DNA of 64,000 nucleotides, taken from positions 179,856 through 243,855 of the forward strand of contig NZ_JAHBBW010000006.1 in the NCBI RefSeq assembly GCF_018390535.1, in the 5' to 3' direction. A program made the translations under genes and the position numbers. Below the pieces are notes generated by a model. It worked only from the letters and a program-made list of their open reading frames with translations. It was not told where the DNA came from and ran no database searches. Below, piece after piece: positions 44,980 to 54,613 of this stretch. Within the stretch, counting starts at the first letter, position 1. Every line of letters starts with the position of its first letter. This DNA comes from Bacteroides propionicigenes (GTDB lineage Bacteria > Bacteroidota > Bacteroidia > Bacteroidales > Bacteroidaceae).

Positions 44980-46100
44980 GTAGGGAAGAGAGCGTACAAC
45001 ATTTCCTCGACTTGATTAAGAAATCGCGTCGCGGGAAGTTTAAGGTCTATATCGGTATGATTGCCGGTGTAGGCAAAACTTATCGTATGCTTCAGGAGGC
45101 CCGTGACCTGTTGGATAATGGTGTGGATGTAAATATTGGCTATGTGGAAACACATGAGCGTGCCGGTACGGAGGCACTGTTGAAGGGACTACCTGTTATT
45201 CCCCGACGTAAGATATTCTATAAGGGGAAGGAACTCGAGGAAATGGATCTTGACGCCATCCTCCGTATTCACCCGGAACTTGTCATAGTGGATGAACTGG
45301 CGCATACTAATGTGGAAGGCAGCCGGAATGAGAAGCGCTGGCAGGATGTGATGGATTTGTTGGATGAAGGGATAAACGTCATATCTGCAGTTAATATACA
45401 GCATATTGAGAGTATCAATGAAGAAGTACAAGGCATTTCCGGCATCGAGGTAAAGGAACGTATCCCCGATAGTGTATTGGAAGAAGCAGATGAAGTTGTG
45501 AATATTGATCTGACGGCGGAAGAATTGATAACCCGTCTGAAAGCCGGTAAGATATACAAACCGGATAAGGTAGCTCTTGCTCTGAATAACTTCTTCAAAA
45601 CAGAAAATATCCTGCAATTACGTGAGTTGGCTTTAAAAGAAGTTGCGTTGAGGGTAGAGAAGAAAGTAGAGAATGAGGTGGTGGTCACCAGTGTAGGTGT
45701 GCGGCATGAGAAGTTTATGGCATGCATCAGTAGTCAGGAAAAAACGCCGCGCCGCATTATCCGTAAGGCAGCGCGATTGGCGACCCGTTATAACACATCC
45801 TTCGTCGCACTTTATGTGCAGACTCCCCGTGAGAGTTCCGACCGGATTATACTCGCAAATCAGCGGCATCTGCTGAATCATTTCAAGCTGGTGACCGAAT
45901 TGGGTGGGGAAGTTATGCAGGTGCAATCCAAAGATGTATTGGGTAGTATTGTTACAGCTTGCAGAGAGAAGCAGATTACTACCGTTTGCATGGGAAGTCC
46001 CTCGTTTGCTTTGCCGCAATCTCTGTTTATGGTGCTGAAATATAGAAAATTTGTGAGTGAACTGGCGCAAGCAAACGTAGATTTGATTATACTTGCATAA
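44976..46100 (+). CDS. kdpD: KdpD N-terminal domain + Usp domain, without kinase
   Basis: A 374-residue soluble protein equal to the cytoplasmic N-terminal part of KdpD. Residues about 20-230 are the KdpD sensor domain with Walker A GMIAGVGKTYRML, GYVETHERAGTEALL, Walker B ELVIVDELAHTNVEGSR and VNIQHIESIN. Residues about 250-374 are a universal-stress-protein-like domain. There are no membrane spans and no histidine kinase. The kinase part is a separate gene 20 bp downstream. The true start (44976) overlaps the porin stop; the upstream ATG at 44922 lies within the porin gene. It presumably senses K+ or a nucleotide and acts on the separate kinase. Confidence 0.88.
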   Translation: MSREESVQHFLDLIKKSRRGKFKVYIGMIAGVGKTYRMLQEARDLLDNGVDVNIGYVETHERAGTEALLKGLPVIPRRKIFYKGKELEEMDLDAILRIHPELVIVDELAHTNVEGSRNEKRWQDVMDLLDEGINVISAVNIQHIESINEEVQGISGIEVKERIPDSVLEEADEVVNIDLTAEELITRLKAGKIYKPDKVALALNNFFKTENILQLRELALKEVALRVEKKVENEVVVTSVGVRHEKFMACISSQEKTPRRIIRKAARLATRYNTSFVALYVQTPRESSDRIILANQRHLLNHFKLVTELGGEVMQVQSKDVLGSIVTACREKQITTVCMGSPSFALPQSLFMVLKYRKFVSELAQANVDLIILA

Positions 46101-46120
46101 AATTTAATTCTTTGAGTATT

Positions 46121-47560
46121 ATGAATATTCGTACAAAATTGATACTTAGTGTGGGCATTCTAACCGGTATGATTATACTGTTGGTAGCGCTTTCTGTTGT
46201 AAACCTTCAGATATTGACGGCTACCGAACCGGATAGTCCTGCCGCCATGCCCGGTCTGCAACGTGCCTTGTTATGGATTTCCGTTACAGGCGGTGTTTGC
46301 ATTCTTGCCGGTATTGTGCTGCTGGTATGGTTACCCCGCTCCATAAACAAACCTATCAGGGAACTGACGCAAGGTATCCTCGAAATAGCCAACCATAACT
46401 ATGAAAAGCGTCTTGATATGAGTGAACATGAAGAGTTTCGTAAAGTAGCTGACAGCTTCAACAGTATGGCAGAGCGTCTCACGGAATATCGTACCAGTAC
46501 GTTGAATGATATATTATCTGCCAAAAAGTTTTTGGAGGCTATTGTAAACAGTATCCATGAGCCTATTATAGGTTTGAACTGCGGACACGAAATCCTTTTT
46601 ATAAATAAGGAGGCACTGACGGTTCTTAACCTGAAACGTGAAGATGTTATTTGCCGTTCGGCTGAGGAATTGTCGCTGAAAAATGATTTGCTTCGCCGGT
46701 TGGTCCGAGAACTGATTAATCCGGGTGAGAAGCGGGAACCCCTGAAGATTTATGCCGATAACAAGGAAAGCTATTTTCAGGCGTCCTATATCACCATTGT
46801 GAATACGGATGCCGATACAGACGAACCTCATAATTTGGGTGATGTTATCCTATTGAAAAACATTACTGAATTTAAAGAACTGGATACGGCGAAAACTACT
46901 TTTATCTCTACGATTTCGCATGAACTGAAAACTCCTATCTCCGCAATCCTTATGAGTTTGCAGCTTCTGGAGGATAATCGTATCGGTGCTCTGAACGAGG
47001 AACAGGAACAACTTTCTAAGAGTATCAGGGAGAATGCCGACCGTCTGCTGGATATTACGGGTGAACTTCTTAATATGACTCAGGTAGAAGCCGGTAAGTT
47101 GCAGATGATACCGAAGATAACAAAACCTATAGAATTGATAGAATATGCCATCAAAGCCAATCAGGTACAGGCTGATAGGTTCAATATCCAGATTGAGGTG
47201 GAATACCCGGAAGAGAAGATGCCGAAGCTGTTTGTGGATAGCGAGAAAATAGCATGGGTACTCACTAACCTATTAAGTAATGCCATTCGTTACTCTAAGG
47301 AAAACGGTCGTGTCTTGATTGGTGCAAAACAGGAAGATAATTTTGTGGAACTCTATGTACGGGACTTTGGTAAAGGTATTGATCCGCGTTATCATCAAAG
47401 TATCTTCGACCGCTACTTCCGTGTACCCGGTACTAAAGTGCAGGGAAGCGGATTAGGACTCTCCATATCCAAAGACTTTGTTGAGGCTCATGGTGGTACG
47501 TTGACAGTCCAAAGTGAGTTGGGGAAAGGAAGCTGTTTCGTTATTCGGCTGAAAGTATAA
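46121..47560 (+). CDS. Membrane histidine kinase of the kdp locus
   Basis: A 479-residue sensor kinase. Two membrane spans (about residues 5-27 and 49-72) enclose a periplasmic loop of only about 20 residues. A HAMP domain (RSINKPIRELTQGILEIA), a PAS domain (about 135-250), a HisKA domain with His267 in STISHELKTPISAI and an HATPase domain (NLLSNAIRYS, DFGKGIDPRY, GSGLGLSIS) follow. The tiny periplasmic loop suggests sensing in the membrane or cytoplasm, perhaps through the KdpD-N protein encoded before it. The likely partner is the NtrC-type regulator at 37935. The ATG at 46121 is chosen; a TTG at 46112 would add only three residues. Confidence 0.88.
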   Translation: MNIRTKLILSVGILTGMIILLVALSVVNLQILTATEPDSPAAMPGLQRALLWISVTGGVCILAGIVLLVWLPRSINKPIRELTQGILEIANHNYEKRLDMSEHEEFRKVADSFNSMAERLTEYRTSTLNDILSAKKFLEAIVNSIHEPIIGLNCGHEILFINKEALTVLNLKREDVICRSAEELSLKNDLLRRLVRELINPGEKREPLKIYADNKESYFQASYITIVNTDADTDEPHNLGDVILLKNITEFKELDTAKTTFISTISHELKTPISAILMSLQLLEDNRIGALNEEQEQLSKSIRENADRLLDITGELLNMTQVEAGKLQMIPKITKPIELIEYAIKANQVQADRFNIQIEVEYPEEKMPKLFVDSEKIAWVLTNLLSNAIRYSKENGRVLIGAKQEDNFVELYVRDFGKGIDPRYHQSIFDRYFRVPGTKVQGSGLGLSISKDFVEAHGGTLTVQSELGKGSCFVIRLKV

Positions 47561-47578
47561 TAGTTTTGCGACGTTTCC

Positions 47579-48445
47579 TTATTTTCTACGATACTGTTGC
47601 GGTGACATTCCTGTCTGTTTCTTGAAGAAAGTGCCGAAGTAGGATGCGTTCGGGAAGTTGAAAAAGTCGGATATTTCCTGTACGTTTTTTTGTGTATTCT
47701 TGAGCAGTGAGATGCTTTTGCGGATAATAGATTTGAATACCAGTTCTTGTACCGTATATCCACAGATGGATTTGGACAAGGCTGAAAGGTATTTTGGGGA
47801 TAGGCATAGTTTGTCCGCATAGAAGTCTACTCCTCGTTCTTCCGTATAGTATTGCTCTATCAACTGTACCAAACGGATGAATATATCATGCTTGTGGCTT
47901 ACGGATGCTTTTTCTGCAATGAGCTTACGGGTATAGACCGAGCATAGCCTGTAAGTCAATGCGAGCAGGAGCAGTTTCTGTTCGTATCGGTTGAATGTAT
48001 TCTCTTCGATTTTCAGCGTATTGTCCAGTAGTGACAGGTATTTCAAGACCTCTTCTTCTTCTCCGGTATTCCATACATAGCATGGCTCGGTGGCCAAATG
48101 AGAATACAAGTTCATGGATACTACCGAATTTCCCATGATATCCCGTATGGGGTCAGTTTGATAAATAAAGATGAATACTTCCACGTCACCGGATGCATAC
48201 AGTACTTGAAACAAGGAATCTTTCGGAAGGAAGAGCGTATCGCCGGCTTTGGCGGAGAATGATTTTTGATTAAGAATAAAAGTAAAATTCCCCTGGCGAC
48301 AAATTACCAGTCCCACGCCTTCTATCAGGAATGGGCTTTGCAAGGCAGGCGGAAACGAGTAAAGCATACCTTCCGAACTGCAAATTTGTTGTTTGCTCAA
48401 TAATGCACTGTCAAGGTGCGATAGGCGTTCTTGCTGGGTATCCAT
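47579..48445 (-). CDS. AraC-family regulator of the efflux operon
   Basis: A 288-residue AraC-type regulator with an N-terminal cupin-like domain (LVICRQGNFTFILNQKSFSAKAGDTLFLP, about residues 45-75, shown in part) and a C-terminal double HTH (ADKLCLSPKYLSALSKSICG; VQEISDFFNFPNASYFGTFF). It is the last gene behind the TolC-HlyD-MFS genes, 36 bp after the MFS stop, so it is likely a local regulator of that pump. The 3' end faces the histidine kinase gene only 18 bp away. Confidence 0.82.
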   Translation of the reverse strand: MDTQQERLSHLDSALLSKQQICSSEGMLYSFPPALQSPFLIEGVGLVICRQGNFTFILNQKSFSAKAGDTLFLPKDSLFQVLYASGDVEVFIFIYQTDPIRDIMGNSVVSMNLYSHLATEPCYVWNTGEEEEVLKYLSLLDNTLKIEENTFNRYEQKLLLLALTYRLCSVYTRKLIAEKASVSHKHDIFIRLVQLIEQYYTEERGVDFYADKLCLSPKYLSALSKSICGYTVQELVFKSIIRKSISLLKNTQKNVQEISDFFNFPNASYFGTFFKKQTGMSPQQYRRK

Positions 48446-48481
48446 GACATTAGGAATTATAGGTTTTGTCCGAAAACAGTG

Positions 48482-50122
48482 CTAAGTTAATAATTTCCGT
48501 TTAGGATAGGGCAGTGCAACTACAAATATCATACAAAAAAGACAGGCATATAGCGTCCATCCCGCCATTTCCTTGACTGCCGATAAAGTAGCCTGTACTT
48601 GGATGCGCCCCTTAGTGGACATGGCTGCCATATTGATAGCTTCTTGTTTACTCTTTCCTTGATATTGCATTCCTCGTACGGTTTGCGTAAATGAGGCGGA
48701 TGCTTCGGGGTGCATCATGTCTACGTTTTGTGCATAGCGGGTGATGTAGTATTGTTGACGTTCCTGCAATACATTACTATATAGGGCTGTTCCGATGCAG
48801 GGAGCAAGCACCATACGTACGGTAAGCATCGTACAAATCCATGAAGAGAGGTATTTATAGGGCATACGCTGGGTCGCAAACGTCGGTATCAGCGAGTATA
48901 AGAGCATCATGCCCGTAGAGCGGATGATGATAGGATATTTCATTCGTTCGTATAGGCCTGCACCTTGTACCTCGAAATACATATACATGGCAGATAGCCC
49001 CAAGAACAGGAATCCTGCGGCAAAAAGGTATTTAAAGTGCACTCCTTTTACGCTAAGCCAAATTGTTGCAATCCCACCGATAAAATACCCTAACATAGAC
49101 CAGTTTCCCAATGTGGCGTTTTGGTAATTGTCCAGTTTCATCCCTATGCCTGTAAATACGTTGACAAACAAAGAACTGGAGTTCAATACCATTAACAGGA
49201 AGTAGAATAGGAAGCCAAAACGGATAGTACGCAGTTTAAGCACATCGAATTGATAATAAGGATTGCGTTGAGTTGCTTCTATATAGATAAATAAAGCTCC
49301 TGCAGTTACAGCCCCGAACGTTGCCCATTGTATAGTAGGATTATCGTACCAGTCAAGAACCTTGCCGTAAGTCAGTACATAGGTGATGCACATCAGTGTG
49401 ATGCAGAAGATGGAAGCGTTGCCAAATTGTTTGAAGTTTATCGGGAAACGACGTGTGGCATACTTGTGATAGGGCATCGTGATGAAAGAAATAAGAATAC
49501 AGAGCAATAACAATCCCATCATGAAGTAATAAACGTACTGCCACTCGTATTCGTAGGTGAGCCATGCGGTGAGCGATGTACCCAGCTGCCCCAGTACCAT
49601 AAAGAACAGATAAATGGCGGGTTGTGCGGCACTTCGTTCAATGTCCAGTTTGTCCCAACCTTTGCCGGTGGCAGGTTCGTTGCCGGGAGTGATTTTCTCG
49701 GTTGCTTCCACATGACCGGCATATTTGATGAGGGTGAACAGATTAACCATCATCAGTACCATGCGCAGGAATCCCATGAACAGGCTGCATAGCGCTAACA
49801 GGAATATGCTGTCTGTCTTGGCACAGATGTAACTGAAGATATACATCAGTGAGAATCCGGCAATACACATCATTTTCTCTCTGCGGATACATACCAGTCG
49901 GTACAGGAAAGGACAGAATGCCGCCATACCTATGGAGGTGGCGAAATTGGCAAATTGGATATGTTCGGATATGATGCCCAGGCCGCTCATCATCTCTGTA
50001 CCGTTGGCGGAGTAAGTTCCTCCTACCGTAAGAATAGGAAGGAAGAACATAAACAGGATAATGATACCTATCGGTTTAGGCACCCAGTTGTAGAACGGGT
50101 AGTTTTTAGGATATGAGGGCAT
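48482..50122 (-). CDS. MFS efflux transporter (14-TM, DHA2/EmrB-like)
   Basis: A 546-residue transporter with many hydrophobic segments, matching the 14-span drug:H+ antiporter layout rather than the 12-span one. It starts FYNWVPKPIGIIILFMFFLP, and a short hydrophilic insert (about residues 140-165) follows the fourth or fifth span. A C-terminal periplasmic-type segment before the last span (EASASFTQTVRGMQYQG) resembles EmrB relatives. It pairs with the membrane-fusion protein and TolC-like protein of the same operon to export compounds out of the cell. The substrate is unknown. Confidence 0.82.
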   Translation of the reverse strand: MPSYPKNYPFYNWVPKPIGIIILFMFFLPILTVGGTYSANGTEMMSGLGIISEHIQFANFATSIGMAAFCPFLYRLVCIRREKMMCIAGFSLMYIFSYICAKTDSIFLLALCSLFMGFLRMVLMMVNLFTLIKYAGHVEATEKITPGNEPATGKGWDKLDIERSAAQPAIYLFFMVLGQLGTSLTAWLTYEYEWQYVYYFMMGLLLLCILISFITMPYHKYATRRFPINFKQFGNASIFCITLMCITYVLTYGKVLDWYDNPTIQWATFGAVTAGALFIYIEATQRNPYYQFDVLKLRTIRFGFLFYFLLMVLNSSSLFVNVFTGIGMKLDNYQNATLGNWSMLGYFIGGIATIWLSVKGVHFKYLFAAGFLFLGLSAMYMYFEVQGAGLYERMKYPIIIRSTGMMLLYSLIPTFATQRMPYKYLSSWICTMLTVRMVLAPCIGTALYSNVLQERQQYYITRYAQNVDMMHPEASASFTQTVRGMQYQGKSKQEAINMAAMSTKGRIQVQATLSAVKEMAGWTLYACLFCMIFVVALPYPKRKLLT

Positions 50123-50147
50123 CTTTTCAATAATTAATAATTAAAAA

Positions 50148-51239
50148 TCAGAGTTTGGCTTTTACTATCACCATCATGCCGGCCGCCAGTTTCTCGTTAT
50201 CTTCTTGGGATAGGTGGGTGAAATCTATGCGTACGGGTATGCGTTGCTGTATTTTTACGAAGTTTCCGGCAGAGTTATCGGTAGGAACCAATGAGTATTT
50301 GGAACCTGTTGCACCTGAAATGGCGGTGATGGTTCCTGTGAACTCTTTGTCGCTGATAGCATCTACGGTGATAGTAACCTCTTGTCCTATATGGAGGTTC
50401 TCTACCTGTGTCTCTTTGTAGTTGGCGACAATCCATTTTTGAGTATCGGGCAGAATGTAGGTGATAGTTTGTCCGGCTGTAATGAACTGTCCTTCTTCCA
50501 ATGCCCGCCTTCCCAATTTACCGTCGCAGGGAGCTACTACTACGGTATAGGAGAGGTTCAGACGCGCCATTTCCAAAGCTGCCGTGGCACGTTGAATGGC
50601 GGCTTCCGTACTTTCACGGCGGTGTGAAACTTCATTTACTCCCGATAGAGCGGCTTTTTGCTGACGTTTTGTTGCTTCAAGTTTTTTGCGAGTGGCTTCG
50701 TACTCTGTCTCTATCTGTTCCAACTGTATGGGAGTAGCGGCATTCCTTTGTACCAGATTTTGGTAGCGTTGGCGGTCTTTCTCCAGTTTGGCAAGACGGA
50801 TTTCTATTTCGGAAATGGAGGCGTCATATACGGAAGCAGTGGTCTGCGTGGTTTGCAGGGTAGCTCCGATTATGGTAGCTCCGGCTTGTGCATCTTTCAG
50901 TGCGGCTTCGGCTTCCATTACACGTATCTTATATTCGCGGTCGTCCAATACAAGAAGGGTATCGCCTTTGTGCACTTCCTGGTGCTCGGTGAAATAAATC
51001 TTCTTAATATAACCCGATGCGCGCAGGTTGATGGGGGAGATGTATTGTTCTATCTGTGCGTCATTGCTGACTTCCGTTTGTTTATAATCAAGGAAGAGAC
51101 AAACTACCTCTATTACTCCCCAAATGACGATTGCAGCTCCCAACAGGCTGATTACGATTTGCCAACGGCGTAGCTTACGCAGTTTCTTGGCTTTCTCCTG
51201 ATGTGTGTTCGATGCGTTATTTCTTTCTTTTGTTTCCAT
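50148..51239 (-). CDS. HlyD/EmrA-type membrane-fusion protein
   Basis: A 363-residue periplasmic adaptor with one N-terminal membrane span (about residues 28-50, IVISLLGAAIVIWGVIEVV). It has the two lipoyl half motifs (INLRASGYIKKIYFTEHQEV; VVAPCDGKLGRRALEEGQF), separated by a long coiled coil (about residues 95-210). The C-terminal beta-barrel domain includes GQEVTITVDAI. It bridges the MFS pump and the TolC-like channel. It is 20 bp downstream of the TolC-like gene and 25 bp upstream of the MFS gene. Confidence 0.9.
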   Translation of the reverse strand: METKERNNASNTHQEKAKKLRKLRRWQIVISLLGAAIVIWGVIEVVCLFLDYKQTEVSNDAQIEQYISPINLRASGYIKKIYFTEHQEVHKGDTLLVLDDREYKIRVMEAEAALKDAQAGATIIGATLQTTQTTASVYDASISEIEIRLAKLEKDRQRYQNLVQRNAATPIQLEQIETEYEATRKKLEATKRQQKAALSGVNEVSHRRESTEAAIQRATAALEMARLNLSYTVVVAPCDGKLGRRALEEGQFITAGQTITYILPDTQKWIVANYKETQVENLHIGQEVTITVDAISDKEFTGTITAISGATGSKYSLVPTDNSAGNFVKIQQRIPVRIDFTHLSQEDNEKLAAGMMVIVKAKL

Positions 51240-51259
51240 ATGCTGATTTGATTAACTTG

Positions 51260-52585
51260 TTATTTAACTAATGAGTCTATTTGTCCTGTCAGTTTCAGTA
51301 GTAACAGGGTGGTAACCCGATAACTGTAATGGGCGCTGATGTAATTATTCTGTGCTTCGCTCATCTGCATTTCGTCTTGCAGAACCTCGGTCATAGAAGC
51401 GATTCCTTCGCGGTAACGGTCCATGGTAACGGTGTATACGTCTTCGGCAAGCAGGTAATTGTCTTTTTGTTTTTTGAAGTTACGCTGATTATTCATCAGG
51501 TCGTTGGTAGCATTCAGATATTGGGTTTGCAGATTTTTGCGGGTATTTTCTTGTGCCAATCGCAGGTTTTCAATGTCTATTGCAGCTTTCCGGGTTTTGT
51601 AGCGTTTATCCAGTCCGTCAAAGATAGGGACGCGCAGTGACAGTCCCAGCCCATAGGAACGGAACCAGTGATTGGACGGTCCGGAGTGGAACCAATGGTA
51701 GGCTTTGTCAGTATAAGCAGAGAACATCCAGCTACCGGTCAGGTTCAGTGAAGGGATGTAGCCGTAGCCAATCATCTTTTTTTGTTTTTCGGCCATTGCT
51801 TTTTGTGATTGCAGCAGCTGTAACTCGTACAGATTCTCGGATAATCCGGTCAGTGCCACGGGAGTGATGTTTTCGGAATTTACCGGGACTAACGCTATTT
51901 GCTCATCGGCCGGATAGTCCATAATATATTTCAGCAGATTTAGTTGCTGTTCTTGCATGGCCTGTACATTATCGTATTGCACTTTCAGATTTTCCAAGTT
52001 GATATTTACCCGCTTAACGTCTACTTCCATAGCCATTCCATTATCATGGAAGGCCATAGTAATGTCTTTCAATTCTTCCAATCGGGTAATATTGGCTTTT
52101 ATCAATGTGATTTGTTCGGCAGTGGTCTGTCCCAGATAATACATTTTGCATATCTCCAGAATGAGATCCTCACGTGCCTTTTCGTAAGAAAGACGGTTTA
52201 TTTCATCCATAATTTTGGCTATGGATACGGTGGTGTAAAGTGTCTGGTTGTAAAGAGGCATTTGTAGCTGTAGCCCTGCGTTAGCATTGAATCGCAAAGT
52301 CTGGGTTATGTTATATGGGTTTCCATAGGCAGAACCGTCCGTAACGGATACAGGGGGATCTATATTGTCATTATAGTTGGCAAATCCATTGATTTGAGGC
52401 AATAGTCTTGCCCTGTTTTCGGAAACTCCGTATTTGCTTTTCTGCATTTCCTTACGTTTGCTTTCCAAAGACAGGTTGTTTTCTATACCTATTTCCAGAC
52501 ACTCTTTCAGTGTCAAGGTCTTTTGGGCATCCCCTTTAGCTATTGCCAAACAGAGAAAGGCAAAAGTGAATAGTAGTTTTTTCAT
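51260..52585 (-). CDS. TolC-family outer-membrane efflux protein
   Basis: A 441-residue outer-membrane factor with a signal peptide (LAIAKGDAQ) and two repeats of the long-helix/strand pattern of TolC. The first is TLKECLEIGIENNLSLES... and the second contains LGLSLRVPIFDGLDKRYK and YREGIASMTEVLQDEMQMSEAQNNYI. It forms the exit channel of the tripartite pump. The start at 52585 gives a signal peptide; the ATG at 52609 coincides with a -7 box (TAACTTTG, 52614-52607) and is therefore rejected. First gene of the operon. Confidence 0.9.
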   Translation of the reverse strand: MKKLLFTFAFLCLAIAKGDAQKTLTLKECLEIGIENNLSLESKRKEMQKSKYGVSENRARLLPQINGFANYNDNIDPPVSVTDGSAYGNPYNITQTLRFNANAGLQLQMPLYNQTLYTTVSIAKIMDEINRLSYEKAREDLILEICKMYYLGQTTAEQITLIKANITRLEELKDITMAFHDNGMAMEVDVKRVNINLENLKVQYDNVQAMQEQQLNLLKYIMDYPADEQIALVPVNSENITPVALTGLSENLYELQLLQSQKAMAEKQKKMIGYGYIPSLNLTGSWMFSAYTDKAYHWFHSGPSNHWFRSYGLGLSLRVPIFDGLDKRYKTRKAAIDIENLRLAQENTRKNLQTQYLNATNDLMNNQRNFKKQKDNYLLAEDVYTVTMDRYREGIASMTEVLQDEMQMSEAQNNYISAHYSYRVTTLLLLKLTGQIDSLVK

Positions 52586-52606
52586 AATAATCACCAATAA
52601 TTTGTG

Positions 52607-52614
52607 CAAAGTTA
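52607..52614 (-). promoter_or_regulatory. -7 box of the efflux operon
   Basis: TAACTTTG on the minus strand, followed by CACAAA, fits the Bacteroides -7 box and lies 21 bp before the tolC-like start. There is no clear TTTG at -33. Confidence 0.45.
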
Positions 52615-52932
52615 GCGGCTTATTATAGAAAAATACTATCCATATATAGATTGCTTATGTTCATATTTTCCTTTTTCTAAGGGTGAAAATAGGTAAATAG
52701 CAACTGTTTTGAATTTCTGTATGTACTTAATAAATGATAATAATCGTCTTTCTTGTGAAAAAAAACAGATAGAAACGTATTTATCAAGTTTATTATACTA
52801 CCTTTGTCGCCAGAGTTTGAGTTACGAATCATTATCGTATAGTTCTTCTTTTAATATATTATTAGTAAGCAGTCCTCTTCTTTAATTATCCTCCTCACTC
52901 CAATTTATTATTTATTTTATAACATTTTTAGA
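52615..52932. other. Divergent intergenic region
   Basis: About 320 bp without a gene between the divergent efflux operon and the RRM gene. It is AT-rich and holds a -7 box on each strand. The plus-strand box is TACCTTTG at 52799-52806, leaving a 5' leader of about 120 nt for the RRM gene, long enough for cold-responsive or autoregulatory structure. No strong hairpin was recognised. Confidence 0.4.
52799..52806 (+). promoter_or_regulatory. -7 box for the RRM protein gene
   Basis: TACCTTTG matches TAnnTTTG. It implies a leader of roughly 120 nt before the ATG at 52933, unusual for such a small gene. Confidence 0.45.
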
Positions 52933-53232
52933 ATGAACATTTACATTTCAGGTTTAAGTTATGGCGTTAATAATGCCGACTTGACAAATTTATTTGCAGA
53001 GTTTGGAGAAGTTTCTTCAGCTAAAGTAATCCTTGACAGAGAAACAGGTAGATCCAGAGGATTTGCTTTTGTCGAAATGAACGACGACACAGAAGGACAG
53101 AAAGCTATTGACGAACTGAACGGCGTAGAGTATGACAGCAAAGTCATTTCAGTAAGCGTTGCACGTCCTCGCGAGGAAAGACCCTCAAATAGTAGACCCC
53201 GCGGCGGTTATAACAACTCCAGAAGATATTAA
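52933..53232 (+). CDS. RRM-domain RNA-binding protein
   Basis: A 99-residue protein consisting of one RNA-recognition motif. RNP2 is MNIYISGLSY at the N-terminus and RNP1 is GRSRGFAFVEM in the middle (about residues 41-51). It ends in a short Arg/Gly/Ser-rich tail (RPRGGYNNSRRY) like that of glycine-rich RNA-binding proteins. Single-RRM proteins of this kind are abundant in Bacteroidota and act on mRNA as general regulators or chaperones. A strong terminator follows, so it is monocistronic. Confidence 0.92.
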   Translation: MNIYISGLSYGVNNADLTNLFAEFGEVSSAKVILDRETGRSRGFAFVEMNDDTEGQKAIDELNGVEYDSKVISVSVARPREERPSNSRPRGGYNNSRRY

Positions 53233-53241
53233 TATCAGGAT

Positions 53242-53272
53242 AAAGGCAGGAAACTTGATTTCCTGCCTTTTA
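53242..53272 (+). terminator. Strong rho-independent terminator
   Basis: AAAGGCAGGAAA (53242-53253) and TTTCCTGCCTTT (53259-53270) form a perfect 12-bp stem with a 5-nt loop and a TTT end. It ends the RRM gene. Confidence 0.9.
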
Positions 53273-53433
53273 TAAACAACTACCGTATTTTTTATTTAGC
53301 GGAAGCGCTCCGCTCCACCACCTGCACTTTTCATTCTAAAAAGATTTATCAGACTTTTTGTATGGGCCACTTGAGTGAAGCGTGCTCAGATTATACTTGT
53401 GCTAATATTTTAGTACACCCAAAAACAATATAT

Positions 53434-54552
53434 ATGACATTTAAAGATTTAAATATAACCGAACCGATTTTAAAAGCAATTGAAGAAAAAGGATACACTA
53501 ATCCCACCCCTATACAAGAAAAAGCGATTCCTGCCGCATTAACGGGAAAAGATATATTAGGCTGCGCGCAGACCGGTACAGGAAAGACTGCCGCATTTGC
53601 CATCCCCATCATTCAGCATCTGCAAGCTAATAAGGATAAAAACAAAAGCATCAAAGCCTTGATACTGACGCCTACCCGTGAGCTGGCCTTACAGATTAGT
53701 GAGTGTATAGACGATTATGCAAAATACACACAAGTTCGTCATGGAGTTATCTTTGGAGGAGTGAATCAACGCGCGCAGGTAAATATGTTACATCAAGGAA
53801 TTGACATACTGGTTGCTACTCCGGGACGTTTGCTTGACTTGATGAATCAAGGATATATCCGTCTGGATGATGTGCGTCACTTTGTGTTGGATGAGGCAGA
53901 CCGTATGCTTGATATGGGATTTATCCATGATATCAAACGCTTGTTGCCTAAGCTTCCGAAAGAGAAACAAACATTGTTCTTTTCGGCTACTATGCCCGAT
54001 ACTATTATTGCTTTGACCAACTCTCTTTTGAAGCAGCCGGTAAAGATTAGTATAACGCCCAAATCATCTACGGTAGATGCTATTGAGCAAACTGTTTACT
54101 TTGTAGAGAAGAAGGAGAAAAGTAAATTGCTGATTTCTATTTTACATAAAGCGGAAGGGCAGTCCGTGCTTGTCTTTTCACGTACCAAGCACAACGCAGA
54201 TAGAATAGTCCGGGTGTTGAGTAAGGCAGGTATCGGTAGCCAAGCCATTCATGGAAACAAGAGCCAGAATGCACGGCAGTCTGCGTTGGAGAATTTCAAA
54301 TCGGGTAAGATACGTGTTATGATAGCGACTGATATTGCAGCCAGAGGTATTGACATCAACGAATTGCCATTAGTTATTAATTACGATCTTCCTGATGTAC
54401 CTGAAACTTATGTACATCGTATAGGACGTACAGGCAGGGCCGGCAACTCAGGAACTGCATTGACTTTTTGCTCACAGGAAGAACGTAAGTTGGTCAATGA
54501 TATTCAAAAGCTGACGGGGAAGAAGCTCTGTAAAGCGGAATTTGCTATTTGA
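53434..54552 (+). CDS. DEAD-box ATP-dependent RNA helicase (RhlE-like)
   Basis: A 372-residue helicase core with almost no C-terminal extension. Motifs in order: Q motif YTNPTPIQEKAIP, motif I AQTGTGKTAAF, Ia PTRELALQI, Ib TPGRLLDL, II DEAD (VLDEADRMLDMGF), III SAT, IV VLVFSRTK, V ATDIAARGIDI and VI HRIGRTGRAG. It unwinds short RNA duplexes, likely in ribosome assembly or mRNA turnover. ATG 53434 is chosen because MTFKDLNI is the normal start of this family; the ATG at 53362 adds 24 unrelated residues. Neighbouring RRM and cold-shock genes suggest a cold or RNA-stress role. Confidence 0.93.
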   Translation: MTFKDLNITEPILKAIEEKGYTNPTPIQEKAIPAALTGKDILGCAQTGTGKTAAFAIPIIQHLQANKDKNKSIKALILTPTRELALQISECIDDYAKYTQVRHGVIFGGVNQRAQVNMLHQGIDILVATPGRLLDLMNQGYIRLDDVRHFVLDEADRMLDMGFIHDIKRLLPKLPKEKQTLFFSATMPDTIIALTNSLLKQPVKISITPKSSTVDAIEQTVYFVEKKEKSKLLISILHKAEGQSVLVFSRTKHNADRIVRVLSKAGIGSQAIHGNKSQNARQSALENFKSGKIRVMIATDIAARGIDINELPLVINYDLPDVPETYVHRIGRTGRAGNSGTALTFCSQEERKLVNDIQKLTGKKLCKAEFAI

Positions 54553-54613
54553 GATTGTTTCTAAGTTTATTATTTATTCAACAGTTATACATCAATTATA
54601 AAATATAAGTTCT

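Noticed and set aside
46112..46120. TTG start for the kdp histidine kinase
   Set aside because: It adds three residues only; the ATG at 46121 begins directly with the membrane segment.
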